A stretch of 42,284 nt of DNA from Polymorphobacter sp. (GCF_025362435.1 NZ_JANYGL010000155.1:1-42284); one strand, 5' to 3'; positions 7,566-16,809 are shown, numbered from the stretch's first letter. The notes: a model not told the origin generated them from the letters alone. Numbers and translations: made by a program.

Positions 7566-9180
7566 GTTTAGCCCAGTCTTCGTAGCATGCCGCAAAGCTT
7601 CCGGGTGCACCGACCTCTATACCGAGTTGCCAAGCCTGTCCGAGCGATCCGCGCAATTGATTCCTTGTTTTTTCTCCCTCGTCGCCGAAGGCGCCTGAAG
7701 CTAGCCAGAACATCCGCTGCTCGCCTGCGCTCAAATTTGTCCATAGGTTGCGTAAGCGTGTGAAGGTTGATCGATCTACCCAATGTCTCCAGCAATCGAT
7801 GCAGGCGCGTTTAACGGATGCCGACGTCGTCATGTCGTACGTCCGTCGGACAAACGCGCCACGGAGATCAGTTCTCGCGAATCTGATGACTCTGAGGAAA
7901 TGCAGCATATTGGCTTCCGGCACCAACAAATGCGCGGCAGTTAGTGGTACTTGATCAAGCAATTCGTCTAGGGCGGTGAAAATTGACTCGAACTGATCGT
8001 GCGACCGAACAGCGAAGATGCCGCGCATAATTTTTGACCATGAAGCTCGGAACGAGTCTAAATTGTTCGAATCTAAGAGCGTAGCGCACAACTGAACTGC
8101 TATAGCGGGTTCCTGAAACTTTAAAGCGCGGCCGATCTGTGCAAGCACAAACGCATCAGGTTGGGATTTCTCCCGTTCGAGGTCGAGCAGAAACGAAATA
8201 TTAATTTGCTCGAAAGACTGTTTCAGTTGCTCGTATTGGGCATCTGCGTTGTCAGAGTAAGGGTCAAAATGCAGATCAAGCTCGCGTAAAGCGAGGCTAG
8301 ACTCGTCACCCACACCAAGCTGCGCTGAAACGAAGTCTCCATAATGCTTAGCGCTCAAGATCGTTGTCTTACTGCGATTGAGCGATAGACCATAGTCCGC
8401 CAACGCGTGCGACAGAACCGAAAGCGCTTTATAAGCATCCTGCTGCGAGCGGCAGACTAAGGTATAATCATCAACATAGCGGTGCCAGACGAGACCGGCG
8501 TCGTCCAGCGACCGGTCGATAGGCGTCATCATCACTTCGGCCAGAATGCGGGCGCACTGTCCACCAACCGGCAGTCCGAAGGAGCGGCCTGAAGCCAACT
8601 TGCTCAAAATTCGGTCTATCTGCATTGCCAAAGTTGATCCGAGCGCCAAATCTTCGACCACATTTTCTAGCCGGTGGTGGTAGATATGCTCATAGAAGCT
8701 CGCAACATCGGTTTGTATCACGACTGCTCGTTCGCCTTCCAAGCTAGATTCGGCCAATGTCGCAAGCTTATATGCACGCCACGATTTTGTTCGATCAAAG
8801 AAGCCCGGTCCCTCCGCGGCGAACCGGTAGGAATGCGCGCGAACGCTCCTAAGGCCTTCATTCGCCTCGGCGATCGCCAAGCCCAAGCCATTTAAATAAA
8901 GGTTCCAAAAGGGATGGATCTTGGTCGTGATACGGAAGCCATGCGACCCGGAAGGAACAAGCAAACGCTCTGCTGCGATCGCGAGTCCGTTCATGAAAGC
9001 GACGGGCTTCGAAATGCGAGTATCGACATTCTGAAACAAGGCTAGGCAAAGATCTGCAAGCTCATGGGCTTTGTCCCTTATAAAGGCTGCATCCAGATCG
9101 TAAGGCAACGTATCGTTGTCGCCACTTTGACCAATTTCCGCAGCGGCGCGAAGAAAGTGACCTTTCTCAATTTTGATCAT
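7555..9180 (-). CDS. UG/Abi-like (defence-type) reverse transcriptase
   Basis: A 541-residue RNA-directed DNA polymerase. Palm motifs are clear: motif A QTDVASFYEHI with Asp158, motif B FGLPVGGQCARILAE (201-215), motif C RYVDDYTLV with Asp237 and Asp238, and LNRSKTTIL (267-275) as motif D/E. Residues ~300-541 are helical and match no maturase or HNH domain, which fits the helical C-terminal region of defence-associated UG/Abi reverse transcriptases rather than group II introns. Length is well above retron RTs. A GGA-type ribosome site lies six bases upstream of the ATG. The gene overlaps the nuclease-like gene downstream. GC is visibly low: 8041-8100 has 28 G/C of 60, against about two thirds nearby, which suggests horizontal transfer. 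Confidence 0.85.
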   Translation of the reverse strand: MIKIEKGHFLRAAAEIGQSGDNDTLPYDLDAAFIRDKAHELADLCLALFQNVDTRISKPVAFMNGLAIAAERLLVPSGSHGFRITTKIHPFWNLYLNGLGLAIAEANEGLRSVRAHSYRFAAEGPGFFDRTKSWRAYKLATLAESSLEGERAVVIQTDVASFYEHIYHHRLENVVEDLALGSTLAMQIDRILSKLASGRSFGLPVGGQCARILAEVMMTPIDRSLDDAGLVWHRYVDDYTLVCRSQQDAYKALSVLSHALADYGLSLNRSKTTILSAKHYGDFVSAQLGVGDESSLALRELDLHFDPYSDNADAQYEQLKQSFEQINISFLLDLEREKSQPDAFVLAQIGRALKFQEPAIAVQLCATLLDSNNLDSFRASWSKIMRGIFAVRSHDQFESIFTALDELLDQVPLTAAHLLVPEANMLHFLRVIRFARTDLRGAFVRRTYDMTTSASVKRACIDCWRHWVDRSTFTRLRNLWTNLSAGEQRMFWLASGAFGDEGEKTRNQLRGSLGQAWQLGIEVGAPGSFAACYEDWAKHAL

Positions 9181-9474
9181 TTCGGTCCTTTATAGGGCTG
9201 CCCGAGGCGCACGCGTTCGCCGGTTTGGGCGATGAATTTTCTTATCAAACGGAGAGCAGCATAAACGCCGATCCTACTCCACTTGGATTGCTAGCGTTTA
9301 CTAGGTCGCCAAAGCTGACACACTACGCGGCGGAATGATCGTCCGGTTTTAGGGTTAACTAGCGCCGTTCCGAATTGTGGCAATAGGCGGAAAGTGGTCG
9401 CCCTCAATCTTCGAAATGTCCGTTATCGCGGTCTCGCAAACGATAGCGAGTAAGCTGTTACGACACGACCGCCC
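9181..9474 (-). other. Low-GC leader region of the RT cassette; promoter and possible ncRNA
   Basis: No convincing coding frame lies between the reverse transcriptase start and the terminator region of ETF-QO. Several defence RT systems encode a structured template or partner RNA just upstream of the RT gene, so this is the natural place to look for one. I could not identify a specific fold or a clear promoter by eye. The GC is lower than the flanking ETF-QO gene, so this region probably came with the cassette. Confidence 0.35.
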
Positions 9475-9601
9475 AAAAAAAGGCACCATCGCGGCAAAGC
9501 CGCTCTTTCGTCGGACGGGTTCGGCGGCTTTAGGGCCGCCGCCCCACCGGCCGGGCGCGGCGCGAGTCCGCTGCGCTGCTAACGAACGCGAAGTGCGTTC
9601 G
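9475..9601 (-). terminator. Hairpin cluster and T-run downstream of ETF-QO
   Basis: Reading the minus strand after the ETF-QO stop there are three short stems: CGAACGC/GCGTTCG (9583-9601), CGGCGGC/GCCGCCG (9522-9541) and GCGGC/GCCGC (9491-9503). Nine bases after the last stem is a run of seven T (9481-9475). The T-run is further from the stem than in a classical terminator, so the call is likely but not certain. This cluster marks the right edge of the low-GC cassette. Confidence 0.45.
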
Positions 9602-9626
9602 CTTCGCTGCTGGCGGCCGCGCTGCG

Positions 9627-11285
9627 CTACATGTTCGGGTAGTTCGGTCCCCCGCCGCCCTCCGGCACCACCCAGACGATATTCTGCGTCGGGTCCTTGA
9701 TATCGCACGTCTTGCAGTGGACGCAGTTCTGCGCGTTGATCTGGAGGCGCGGGCCGCGCTCCCCCTCGACGATCTCGTACACCCCCGCCGGGCAATAGCG
9801 CTGCGCCGGCTCGTCGTAGAGCGGCAGGTTGACCTCGATCGGAACGCTCGCGTCCTTGAGCGTCAGGTGGATCGGCTGGTCTTCCTCGTGGTTGGTGTTC
9901 GACAGGAAGACGCTGGTCAATTTGTCGAAGCTGAAGACGCCGTCGGGCTTGGGGTAGACGATCTTGTGGACGTGCTCCTTGCGCTTGAGCTGCTCGTTGT
10001 CCTTATGGTGCCCCATCGTGAACGGCATGCGGATCCCGAGATGTTCGGCCCACATCGTCACGCCGGCGATCCCGGTGCCGGCGACGTTGCCGAATTTCTC
10101 GACCGCGGGCAGCGTGTTGCGGACGCCGCGCAGTTCCGCCTCGACCCAGCTGGTGTTGTACGCATCCTGATACGCGGCGAGGCTGTCGTTGGCGCGCTGC
10201 GAGACGATCGCGTCGACCGCGGCGTCGGCGGCCATCATGCCGGTCTTCATCGCGGTGTGGCTGCCCTTGATCCGCGGCACGTTGACGAAGCCCGCGCTGC
10301 ACCCGATCAGCGCGCCGCCGGGGAAGGTCAGCTTGGGCACCGACTGCCAGCCGCCGTCGTTGATCGCGCGCGCGCCGTAGCTGACGCGACGTCCGCCGGT
10401 GAGCATCTCCTTGATCGCCGGATGCGTCTTCCACCGCTGCATCTCGTCGAACGGCGAAAGGTAGGGGTTCGAGTAATTGAGCCAGACGACGAAGCCGAGC
10501 GCGACCTGGTTGTTCGCCTGGTGATAGATGAACCCGCCGCCGTTGGCATCGTCGAGCGGCCAGCCCTGAGTGTGGATGACCTTGCCGGGAACGTGCTTCG
10601 CCGGGTCGATGTCCCACAGCTCTTTGATCCCGATACCGTAGACTTGCGGCTGGCTGTTCTCATCGAGCTTGAACTGGCGGACTAGCTGCTTCGACAGATG
10701 CCCGCGAACGCCCTCGGCGAAGAAGGTGTATTTGGCGTGGAGTTCGAGCCCCGGGGTGTAGCTGTCCTTGTGCGTCCCGTCGCGCGCCACGCCCATGTCG
10801 CCGGTCGCGACGCCGATCACCGCGCCGGCCTCGTCGAACAGGATCTCGGCAGCGGCGAAGCCGGGGAATATCTCGACGCCGAGGCCCTCCGCCTGGACGC
10901 TGAGCCAGCGGCAGAAGTTGCCGAGGCTGACGGTGTAGCAGCCCTTGTTGTTCATGAACGGCGGCATCAGTGCGTGGGGGAAATCGTACTTCTTGCCCGC
11001 GGTCAGGATCCAATGGTGGTTCTCGACGACCGGCACCGTCATCGGGCTGTCGAGGTCCTTCCAGTTCGGCAGCAGCTCGTCGAGCGCGCGCGGGTCGACG
11101 ACCGCCCCCGACAGGATATGCGCGCCGATCTCGGCCCCCTTCTCGAGGACGCAGACCGACACCTCGATGCCCTTTTCCGCCGCTGCCTGCTTGACCCGGA
11201 TCGCCGCCGACAGTCCCGCCGGACCGCCGCCGACGATAACGACATCGTATGGCATCGACTCTCTTTGGGTCTTATTGTCGCTCAT
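9627..11285 (-). CDS. Electron transfer flavoprotein-ubiquinone oxidoreductase
   Basis: ETF-QO passes electrons from reduced ETF (from acyl-CoA and amino acid oxidation) to ubiquinone at the inner membrane. The 552-residue frame has the normal length. An N-terminal FAD-binding GGGPAGLS lies at 19-26. The C-terminal [4Fe-4S] ferredoxin-like domain has Cys498 (RYCPAGVYE) and Cys521, Cys524 and Cys527 (NCVHCKTCDIKDP). Start MSDNKTQ at 11285 is used; MPYDVVIVGG at 11255 is an alternative. It is divergent from the uracil-DNA-glycosylase-like gene, with only about 100 bases between the starts, so the promoters must overlap or abut. Confidence 0.95.
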   Translation of the reverse strand: MSDNKTQRESMPYDVVIVGGGPAGLSAAIRVKQAAAEKGIEVSVCVLEKGAEIGAHILSGAVVDPRALDELLPNWKDLDSPMTVPVVENHHWILTAGKKYDFPHALMPPFMNNKGCYTVSLGNFCRWLSVQAEGLGVEIFPGFAAAEILFDEAGAVIGVATGDMGVARDGTHKDSYTPGLELHAKYTFFAEGVRGHLSKQLVRQFKLDENSQPQVYGIGIKELWDIDPAKHVPGKVIHTQGWPLDDANGGGFIYHQANNQVALGFVVWLNYSNPYLSPFDEMQRWKTHPAIKEMLTGGRRVSYGARAINDGGWQSVPKLTFPGGALIGCSAGFVNVPRIKGSHTAMKTGMMAADAAVDAIVSQRANDSLAAYQDAYNTSWVEAELRGVRNTLPAVEKFGNVAGTGIAGVTMWAEHLGIRMPFTMGHHKDNEQLKRKEHVHKIVYPKPDGVFSFDKLTSVFLSNTNHEEDQPIHLTLKDASVPIEVNLPLYDEPAQRYCPAGVYEIVEGERGPRLQINAQNCVHCKTCDIKDPTQNIVWVVPEGGGGPNYPNM

Positions 11286-11389
11286 GATCTTCCCCGGCCC
11301 ATCGGCACGTCGCTGATTTCGTGTCGTTCGTCAGATACGGGGGCGGGTCGCGCTTGACCAGTGCCGCGCATGCCGCACAATGGCGGTTG

Positions 11390-12097
11390 ATGAACGGGGC
11401 AATCACAAGCCGTCACGAGATCGCCGCCGCGCTCGGCTGGCTGGTCGACGCAGGTGTCGATACCGTCGTCGGCGACACGCCCTTTGCGTGGCTGTCCGAC
11501 GTCGGCCCGGTTGCGCCTGCTCCCGCTCCCGTAATCAGCGCGCCGGTCGTCGCCCGCAGCGAAGCCGTCGCGATCAACGTCGACAGCCTGGCTGCACTCG
11601 CCGCCGCGATGGCCGAGGCCTACCCCGCCGCACTGTTCGCCGACGGCGCGGGCGAGATCATGATCATCGGCGAGCGCCCGACGATGGCTGATGCCGCCGC
11701 GGGCCGGGTGTTCGGCGACGCCGCCGGGGCGCTGCTCGACAAGATGCTGCTGAGCATCGGCCGCGGGCGCGACACCGCGATGCTCGCCAACATCGTCGCG
11801 CTGCCGTCCGACCGCGCCGCGACCCCCGCCGAAGTCGCCGCCTTCGCCCCGTTCCTCCGCCGCCAGATCCAGCTCGCCCGCCCCCGCGCGATCCTCGCGC
11901 TCGGCCAGGCGGCGGCGAGCGCGCTGACCGGGTCGACCGCCGGGATCAACCGGCTGCGTGGGCGCTGGCACGAGATGACCGACGGCGGGATCGCCGTGAT
12001 GCCGACCTTCGCGCCGGCGCACCTTCTCCTCCACCCGGGACACAAGGCGCTGGCATGGGCCGACCTGTGTGCCTTCCGCGCAAGGCTCGACCGATGA
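11390..12097 (+). CDS. Uracil-DNA glycosylase-like protein, probably lacking the Fe-S cluster
   Basis: 235 residues with the outline of a family-4/5 uracil-DNA glycosylase: a hydrophobic strand followed by IGERPT (in place of GEAPG), GDAAGALLDKML (in place of VGxAGxLLDxML), an LALGQAAASAL strand, RLRGRW, and HLLLHPGHKALAWADL (in place of HPxxLLRxPxxKxxAWxDL). The cysteines that hold the [4Fe-4S] cluster in family 4 are absent; the single cysteine is near the C-terminus. DNA repair activity is therefore uncertain. The start at ATG 11390 is chosen over the longer frame from 11321. Its stop overlaps the next gene's start (ATGA), so the two are translationally coupled. Confidence 0.75.
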   Translation: MNGAITSRHEIAAALGWLVDAGVDTVVGDTPFAWLSDVGPVAPAPAPVISAPVVARSEAVAINVDSLAALAAAMAEAYPAALFADGAGEIMIIGERPTMADAAAGRVFGDAAGALLDKMLLSIGRGRDTAMLANIVALPSDRAATPAEVAAFAPFLRRQIQLARPRAILALGQAAASALTGSTAGINRLRGRWHEMTDGGIAVMPTFAPAHLLLHPGHKALAWADLCAFRARLDR

Positions 12098-13941
12098 AGC
12101 GCCTGATCGCCCTCGTTGCGGCGTTGCTGCCGCTGACTGCTGCAGCGGCCGAACCCGCCGCGCCCGACATGGCCGGCGACACCATCACCGTCACCGGTTA
12201 CGCTGGAATCACTGCCGCGCAGCGCCGAGTGCCGCAGCAGCTGACGATTGCGCAGCGCACCGCCTACCATACAATCTTCGTTGACATCGACGCCGGGCGT
12301 TACTCCGCCGCCGAGGCTAAGCTAGCGGCGCTCGGCGACGGCCCGCTTCACGCCTCGGCCAAGGCGCAGATGATGCTCGCGCGCGGCTCGGTCCGCGGCG
12401 ACGGCATTGCCGCGTGGCTCAGCGCCAACGCCGACCTGCCGCAAGCGCCGAAGTTGATCGCGCTCGCGGTCCGCAGCCCCGACATGCCGACATTGCCGAT
12501 CGGCCGCCTCCTCCGCACGGTCAGCTTCCAGCCGCCGATGTCGCCGAAGTCGAGCTTCTCGACCGGCTCGACCGATGATGCCGCAGTCGCACGGATCAAG
12601 CCGCTGCTCGCTGCCGACCGCAACGCCGACGCGGAGGCGTTTCTCGACTCGCAGCGTGGCGCACTGTCGTCCGACGTCGCCGCTGAATGGGCGCAGCGCA
12701 CCGCGTGGAGCTATTACGGCGCGGGCGATGACATCGCCGCCGAGCGCATGGGCCGCGCCGCCGCAACTGGGAGCAGCGAATGGTCGTCGCTGGGCGCATG
12801 GACCGCCGGGCTCGCCGCGTTCCGCCGCGGCGACTGCGCGGCGGCGGCGACCGCGTTCGATCTCGTCGGCACGCGCTTCGGCGGCGAGGATATCGCCCCG
12901 GCAGCGGCCTTTTGGTCGGCGCGCGCGTATCTCGCGTGCGGCAAGCCCGACAAGGTCGCGGCGCGATTGAAAGTCGCCGCATCCCGCCCCGACAGCTTCT
13001 ACGGCATGCTCGCGCTGCGGACCTTGGGCCTCGCCCAGCCGCTCGACTGGGCCGAGCCCGACTTCATCACCGCCGACTGGAACCACCTGTCGGCGATCCC
13101 CGGCGCCCGTCGCGCCGCCGCGCTGGTCGAGATCGGACAGCTCGGGCTCGCCGACCGCGAGCTCAAGTATCTCGCGACGATCACCGACACCGGCAACTAC
13201 GCCGCGTTGCTCCGGCTGGCGGCGCGGCTCAATCTGCCGGCGACGCAGTTCTGGCTCGCGCATCACCCGCCGGAAGGGATCGATCCGCCGTTGTCGGCGC
13301 GCTACCCCGACCCGGCGTGGACGCCGGCAAAGGGTTGGCGCGTCGATCGCGGGCTGGTCTTCGCCCACGCTCTCCAGGAGTCGAACTTTGTCACCGGCGC
13401 GACGTCGAAGGCCGGCGCTAAGGGCATCATGCAGCTGATGCCGGCGACCGCGAAGAAGGTCGCCGCACGGATGGCCGACGGCACCGAGGTCCAGGTCGTC
13501 ACCCGCGACCTGACCGACCCCGAGTTCAACATCGAGTGCGGCCAGAGCTACCTCGAGGACCTGCGCGACATGAGCTACACCGGCGGGCTGCTGCCCAAGG
13601 TGATCGCCGCGTACAACGCCGGACCCGGGTCGGTGCAGAAGTGGAACGCGACGGTCCGCGACAACGGCGATCCGCTGTTGTTCATCGAGTCGATCCCATT
13701 CCGCGAGACGCGCCACTACGTCGAGGTCGTGCTGCGCAACTACTGGATGTACCAGCTCCGCGCCGGGCAGGCGCCGCCGTCGATCGATGCGCTCGCCGCC
13801 GGATTGTGGCCGCGCTTCCCGGGCATGCCGGGAGCGACTGCGGTCGCCGGCGTTCCGATGGTCACGGCGCCCCTGCTCCCGATCGCCCGCCCGCTGCCGA
13901 TCCTCCCGGATGATACGACGGTAATCGCTAGCTCGCTGTAG
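12094..13941 (+). CDS. Soluble lytic murein transglycosylase-like protein (SLT family)
   Basis: A 615-residue exported enzyme expected to cleave peptidoglycan glycan strands to 1,6-anhydro ends in the periplasm. It has a classic signal peptide (MKRLIALVAALLPL, cleavage near AAAA-EPA), a long helical repeat region like the superhelical U domain, and a C-terminal goose-lysozyme-type SLT domain. The domain motifs are HALQESNF with catalytic Glu429, AKGIMQLMPATA, and AAYNAGPGSV. The start at ATG 12094 overlaps the upstream stop as ATGA; the frame is open 13 codons earlier, but those lie in the upstream gene. Confidence 0.9.
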   Translation: MKRLIALVAALLPLTAAAAEPAAPDMAGDTITVTGYAGITAAQRRVPQQLTIAQRTAYHTIFVDIDAGRYSAAEAKLAALGDGPLHASAKAQMMLARGSVRGDGIAAWLSANADLPQAPKLIALAVRSPDMPTLPIGRLLRTVSFQPPMSPKSSFSTGSTDDAAVARIKPLLAADRNADAEAFLDSQRGALSSDVAAEWAQRTAWSYYGAGDDIAAERMGRAAATGSSEWSSLGAWTAGLAAFRRGDCAAAATAFDLVGTRFGGEDIAPAAAFWSARAYLACGKPDKVAARLKVAASRPDSFYGMLALRTLGLAQPLDWAEPDFITADWNHLSAIPGARRAAALVEIGQLGLADRELKYLATITDTGNYAALLRLAARLNLPATQFWLAHHPPEGIDPPLSARYPDPAWTPAKGWRVDRGLVFAHALQESNFVTGATSKAGAKGIMQLMPATAKKVAARMADGTEVQVVTRDLTDPEFNIECGQSYLEDLRDMSYTGGLLPKVIAAYNAGPGSVQKWNATVRDNGDPLLFIESIPFRETRHYVEVVLRNYWMYQLRAGQAPPSIDALAAGLWPRFPGMPGATAVAGVPMVTAPLLPIARPLPILPDDTTVIASSL

Positions 13942-13971
13942 TCAGCGCCGTGGCGGTGCTAAGCTTACCGC

Positions 13972-14499
13972 ATGCCCATCGACCTCACCCTCCCCTTCCG
14001 CCCGGTCCGCATCGCGACGCTGACCGTCTCCGACACCCGCACCCGCGCCGACGACCGCTCCGGCGACACGCTCGCGGCGCTGCTGACTGAGGCGGGGCAC
14101 GTCCTTGCGTCGCGCGAGATCGTGCGCGACGACGTCCCCGCGCTCGTCGCGCAGTTCGAGACGTGGATCGCGGAACCGGAGATCGACTGCATCATCACCA
14201 CCGGCGGCACCGGCGTCACCGGCCGCGACGTCACTCCGGAGGCACTGGCAATGGTGTGGGACAAGGAGATCCCTGGCTTCGGAGAGCTGTTCCGCTGGCT
14301 GAGCTACAAGACCATCGGCACCTCGACCGTCCAGTCGCGTGCCACCGCCGGGGTTGCGCGCGGCACCTATATCTTTGCGCTGCCCGGATCGACCGGCGCG
14401 GTCCGCGACGCGTGGGAGGGAATCCTGTCGACCCAGCTCGATAGCCGCCACCGCCCGTGCAATTTCGTCGAGCTGATGCCGCGGCTGATGGAGCGGTAG
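13972..14499 (+). CDS. moaB: Molybdopterin adenylyltransferase-family protein MoaB
   Basis: 175 residues of the MoaB/MogA fold involved in molybdenum cofactor synthesis (adenylation of molybdopterin) in the cytosol. Visible family motifs are LTVSDTRT near the N-terminus, [18 protein letters not shown] (substrate-binding loop) and [14 protein letters not shown]. Length matches MoaB rather than a MoeA fusion. It begins 30 bases after the lytic transglycosylase stop. A molybdoenzyme of the sulfite oxidase type is in this window at 30097-30765. Confidence 0.9.
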   Translation: MPIDLTLPFRPVRIATLTVSDTRTRADDRSGDTLAALLTEAGHVLASREIVRDDVPALVAQFETWIAEPEIDCIITTGGTGVTGRDVTPEALAMVWDKEIPGFGELFRWLSYKTIGTSTVQSRATAGVARGTYIFALPGSTGAVRDAWEGILSTQLDSRHRPCNFVELMPRLMER

Positions 14500-14563
14500 G
14501 CTTCGCGATCGCTCCGAAGGCGCGCATAGCCCCTGCGGGCGCGCGACCGTCCGGGACATCGAC

Positions 14564-15658
14564 ATGGCCTCAATCAACCGCCGGCTCATGCTGGCTGGAG
14601 GCGGCGTGCTCGTCGCTGGCGCCGTGAGCGGGGTCGGCTACGGCCATCTGACATCGATGGTCGATTACGATGCGGCGATGATCGAGACCCGGTCCGCGCT
14701 CGCTGCCGACCCGGGGGCGGCCGAGCTGATCCGCTTCGCCACCCTCGCGCCGAATGGCCACAACACCCAACCCTGGCGCTTTCGGGTCGAGCGCGACGCG
14801 ATCACGATCCTGCCAGATCCGGCGCGCCGGACGCCGGTGGTTGATCCCGATGATCACCACCTCTTCGTTGCGCTCGGGGCCGCCGCCGAGAATTTGATGC
14901 TCGCTGCCGCCGCGCACGAACGCTCCGGAGTGGCCGTGTTCGATCCGGCGTCGCAGTCGATCCGGTTCGCGGCCGCGTCGCAACGCGCTATGCCCTCGCC
15001 GCTGTACGATGCGATCCCGCACCGCCAGTCGAACCGCAGCGATTATGAGGGGCGTAGCGTCTCCCCGATCGATCTCGCGACACTCGCAGCCGCTGCCGGT
15101 GTCCCGGGCGTCGCGTTGGCGCTGATCACCGACCGGGCGCATGTCGGGCAGGTGATCGACCTCGTCGTCGCAGGGAACACGGCCCAGCAAGGTAATGCCG
15201 CGTTCGTCCGCGAGCTGAAGTCGTGGATCCGCTTCAACCCGCAGCAGGCGCTCGCGACGCGCGACGGATTGTTCAGCGCAGCGTCGGGCAGCCCGATCGT
15301 TCCCGCCTGGGCAGGGCCGTGGCTCTACGACCGCGTGTTCGATGTCACGGCCGACAACGATCGCTATGCCCGGCAATTGCGCTCGTCGGCCGGAATCGCC
15401 GTCTTCACTGGCGCGCGCGCCGATCCCGCGCACTGGGTCGCGGTCGGTCACGCGGTCCAGCGATTCGCTCTCCAGGCGACTGCGCTCGGCCTCGCTACGG
15501 CGTTCGTCAACCAGCCCGTCGAGGTGCCGCACTTGCGCCCGGCGCTCGCGGCACTGATCGGTGTGCCCGCACAGCGCCCCGATATCGTGATGCGCTTCGG
15601 CCATGCGCCGCCGATGCCGTTCTCGGCCCGACGTGCGGTGAGCGACATGCTGATCTAA
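14564..15658 (+). CDS. Acg-type nitroreductase family protein with Tat-like signal
   Basis: 364 residues related to the FMN-binding nitroreductase fold of the Acg (Rv2032-like) type. The N-terminus has a twin-arginine-like motif (INRRLMLAGGG) followed by a hydrophobic stretch, suggesting export of a folded flavoprotein. APNGHNTQPWRF (about 63-74) is the typical nitroreductase N-terminal cofactor-contact motif, and HRQSNRSDYEG and TALGLATAFVNQP are also characteristic of the group. Acg proteins lack a standard lid and may sequester flavin rather than reduce substrates; which applies here cannot be seen. It follows moaB by 64 bases. Confidence 0.8.
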   Translation: MASINRRLMLAGGGVLVAGAVSGVGYGHLTSMVDYDAAMIETRSALAADPGAAELIRFATLAPNGHNTQPWRFRVERDAITILPDPARRTPVVDPDDHHLFVALGAAAENLMLAAAAHERSGVAVFDPASQSIRFAAASQRAMPSPLYDAIPHRQSNRSDYEGRSVSPIDLATLAAAAGVPGVALALITDRAHVGQVIDLVVAGNTAQQGNAAFVRELKSWIRFNPQQALATRDGLFSAASGSPIVPAWAGPWLYDRVFDVTADNDRYARQLRSSAGIAVFTGARADPAHWVAVGHAVQRFALQATALGLATAFVNQPVEVPHLRPALAALIGVPAQRPDIVMRFGHAPPMPFSARRAVSDMLI

Positions 15659-15699
15659 TCGTTCTTTATCTGTTCTCGTTGATCTGCTAGAAACGCGAA

Positions 15700-16776
15700 A
15701 TGGCTGTTCTCGCGCACGTTCGCGGTCGTGGCGCGCCGAGCAACGCGCCGTCGGCACGCTTCGACGAACCCGGACGCGAGGTCGATCTCGACTGGCTCGA
15801 CGATCAGGCCGTCATCGACGACGGAGCGCCGCCGCTGCGGACGACCGTAACGATCGAGACGCCCCGGACGATCATCACCCGGAATGTCTCGCCCGACATC
15901 CCGTTCGACCGCTCGGTCAACGCCTACCGTGGCTGCGAGCACGGCTGCATCTATTGCTTCGCCCGCCCGACCCACGCCTATCTCGGCCTGTCGCCGGGGC
16001 TCGATTTCGAATCGCGGCTGTTCGCCAAGCCGACTGCCCCCGCGCTCCTCCGCAAGGAGCTCAGCCGCAAGGGGTATGCGCCCGCGGTGCTGGCGATGGG
16101 GACCAACACCGACCCGTACCAGCCGATCGAGGCGACGCATCGGATTACCCGCGGGTTGCTCGAAGTCCTGCGCGCGTTCAACCACCCGGTGTCGATCACG
16201 ACCAAGTCCGACCGCGTCGTCGCCGACCTCGACATCCTGACCAGCCTCGCCGCCGACAATCTCGTCGCGGTGGTGATCTCGGTGACGAGCCTCGACCGCG
16301 CGATCGCGCGCACGCTGGAGCCACGCGCAGCCACCCCGGCGCGGCGCCTCTCAGCGATCGCGGCGCTGAGCGCAGCCGGTGTGCCGACCTATGTCTCGGT
16401 GTCGCCGATCATCCCGGCGATCACCGATCACGAGATCGAGACGATCCTCGAAGCCGCTGCTGCCGCCGGTGCGGTCGGCGCCTTCGCGCGTCCGGTCCGC
16501 CTGCCAAACGAGGTTGCCCCGCTATTCCGCCACTGGCTCGACACGCATCATCCCGGCCGCGCCGCGCACGCGATGTCGCTGATTCAGTCGATGCGCGAGG
16601 GGCGCGATAACGATGCCGGCTTCGGCACGCGGATGAAGGGAACCGGCCCCTACGCCGCGCTCCTCCACCGCCGCGTCGCGCTGGCCAAGGCGCGCCTCGG
16701 GCTCAACTCCCCGCGACCCTCGCTGCGCACCGACCTGTTCGACGTCCCCGGGCCGAAGCAGCTGGGGTTATTCTGA
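15700..16776 (+). CDS. PA0069-family radical SAM protein
   Basis: 358 residues with a radical SAM cluster motif Cys79-x3-Cys83-x2-Cys86 (RGCEHGCIYCFARP), which binds the [4Fe-4S] cluster that cleaves S-adenosylmethionine. MGTNTDPYQPIE and ITTKSDRVVADLDIL are further landmarks of the spore-photolyase-related PA0069 group. The substrate of this group is not established. The C-terminus ends in a Gly-Leu-Phe tail. The gene has only ~40 bases to the upstream nitroreductase stop and ends convergent to the Hsp70-type gene, with 33 bases between. Confidence 0.85.
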   Translation: MAVLAHVRGRGAPSNAPSARFDEPGREVDLDWLDDQAVIDDGAPPLRTTVTIETPRTIITRNVSPDIPFDRSVNAYRGCEHGCIYCFARPTHAYLGLSPGLDFESRLFAKPTAPALLRKELSRKGYAPAVLAMGTNTDPYQPIEATHRITRGLLEVLRAFNHPVSITTKSDRVVADLDILTSLAADNLVAVVISVTSLDRAIARTLEPRAATPARRLSAIAALSAAGVPTYVSVSPIIPAITDHEIETILEAAAAAGAVGAFARPVRLPNEVAPLFRHWLDTHHPGRAAHAMSLIQSMREGRDNDAGFGTRMKGTGPYAALLHRRVALAKARLGLNSPRPSLRTDLFDVPGPKQLGLF

Positions 16777-16809
16777 TGCCGGGCCTCCGGACAAAAGCGA
16801 GTCGCCTCC

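Noticed and set aside
7566-7610. Earlier GTG start (7610) for the nuclease-like gene
   Set aside because: It would overlap the RT gene by 56 bases, and its AGAGG is only three bases away; the ATG at 7565 with an 11-base overlap is more plausible.
7555-9180. Retron or group II intron interpretation of the reverse transcriptase
   Set aside because: The protein is much longer than retron RTs, no retron-specific NAXXH or VTG-type marks were seen, no msr/msd-like pair of repeats was found, and there is no maturase or HNH domain.
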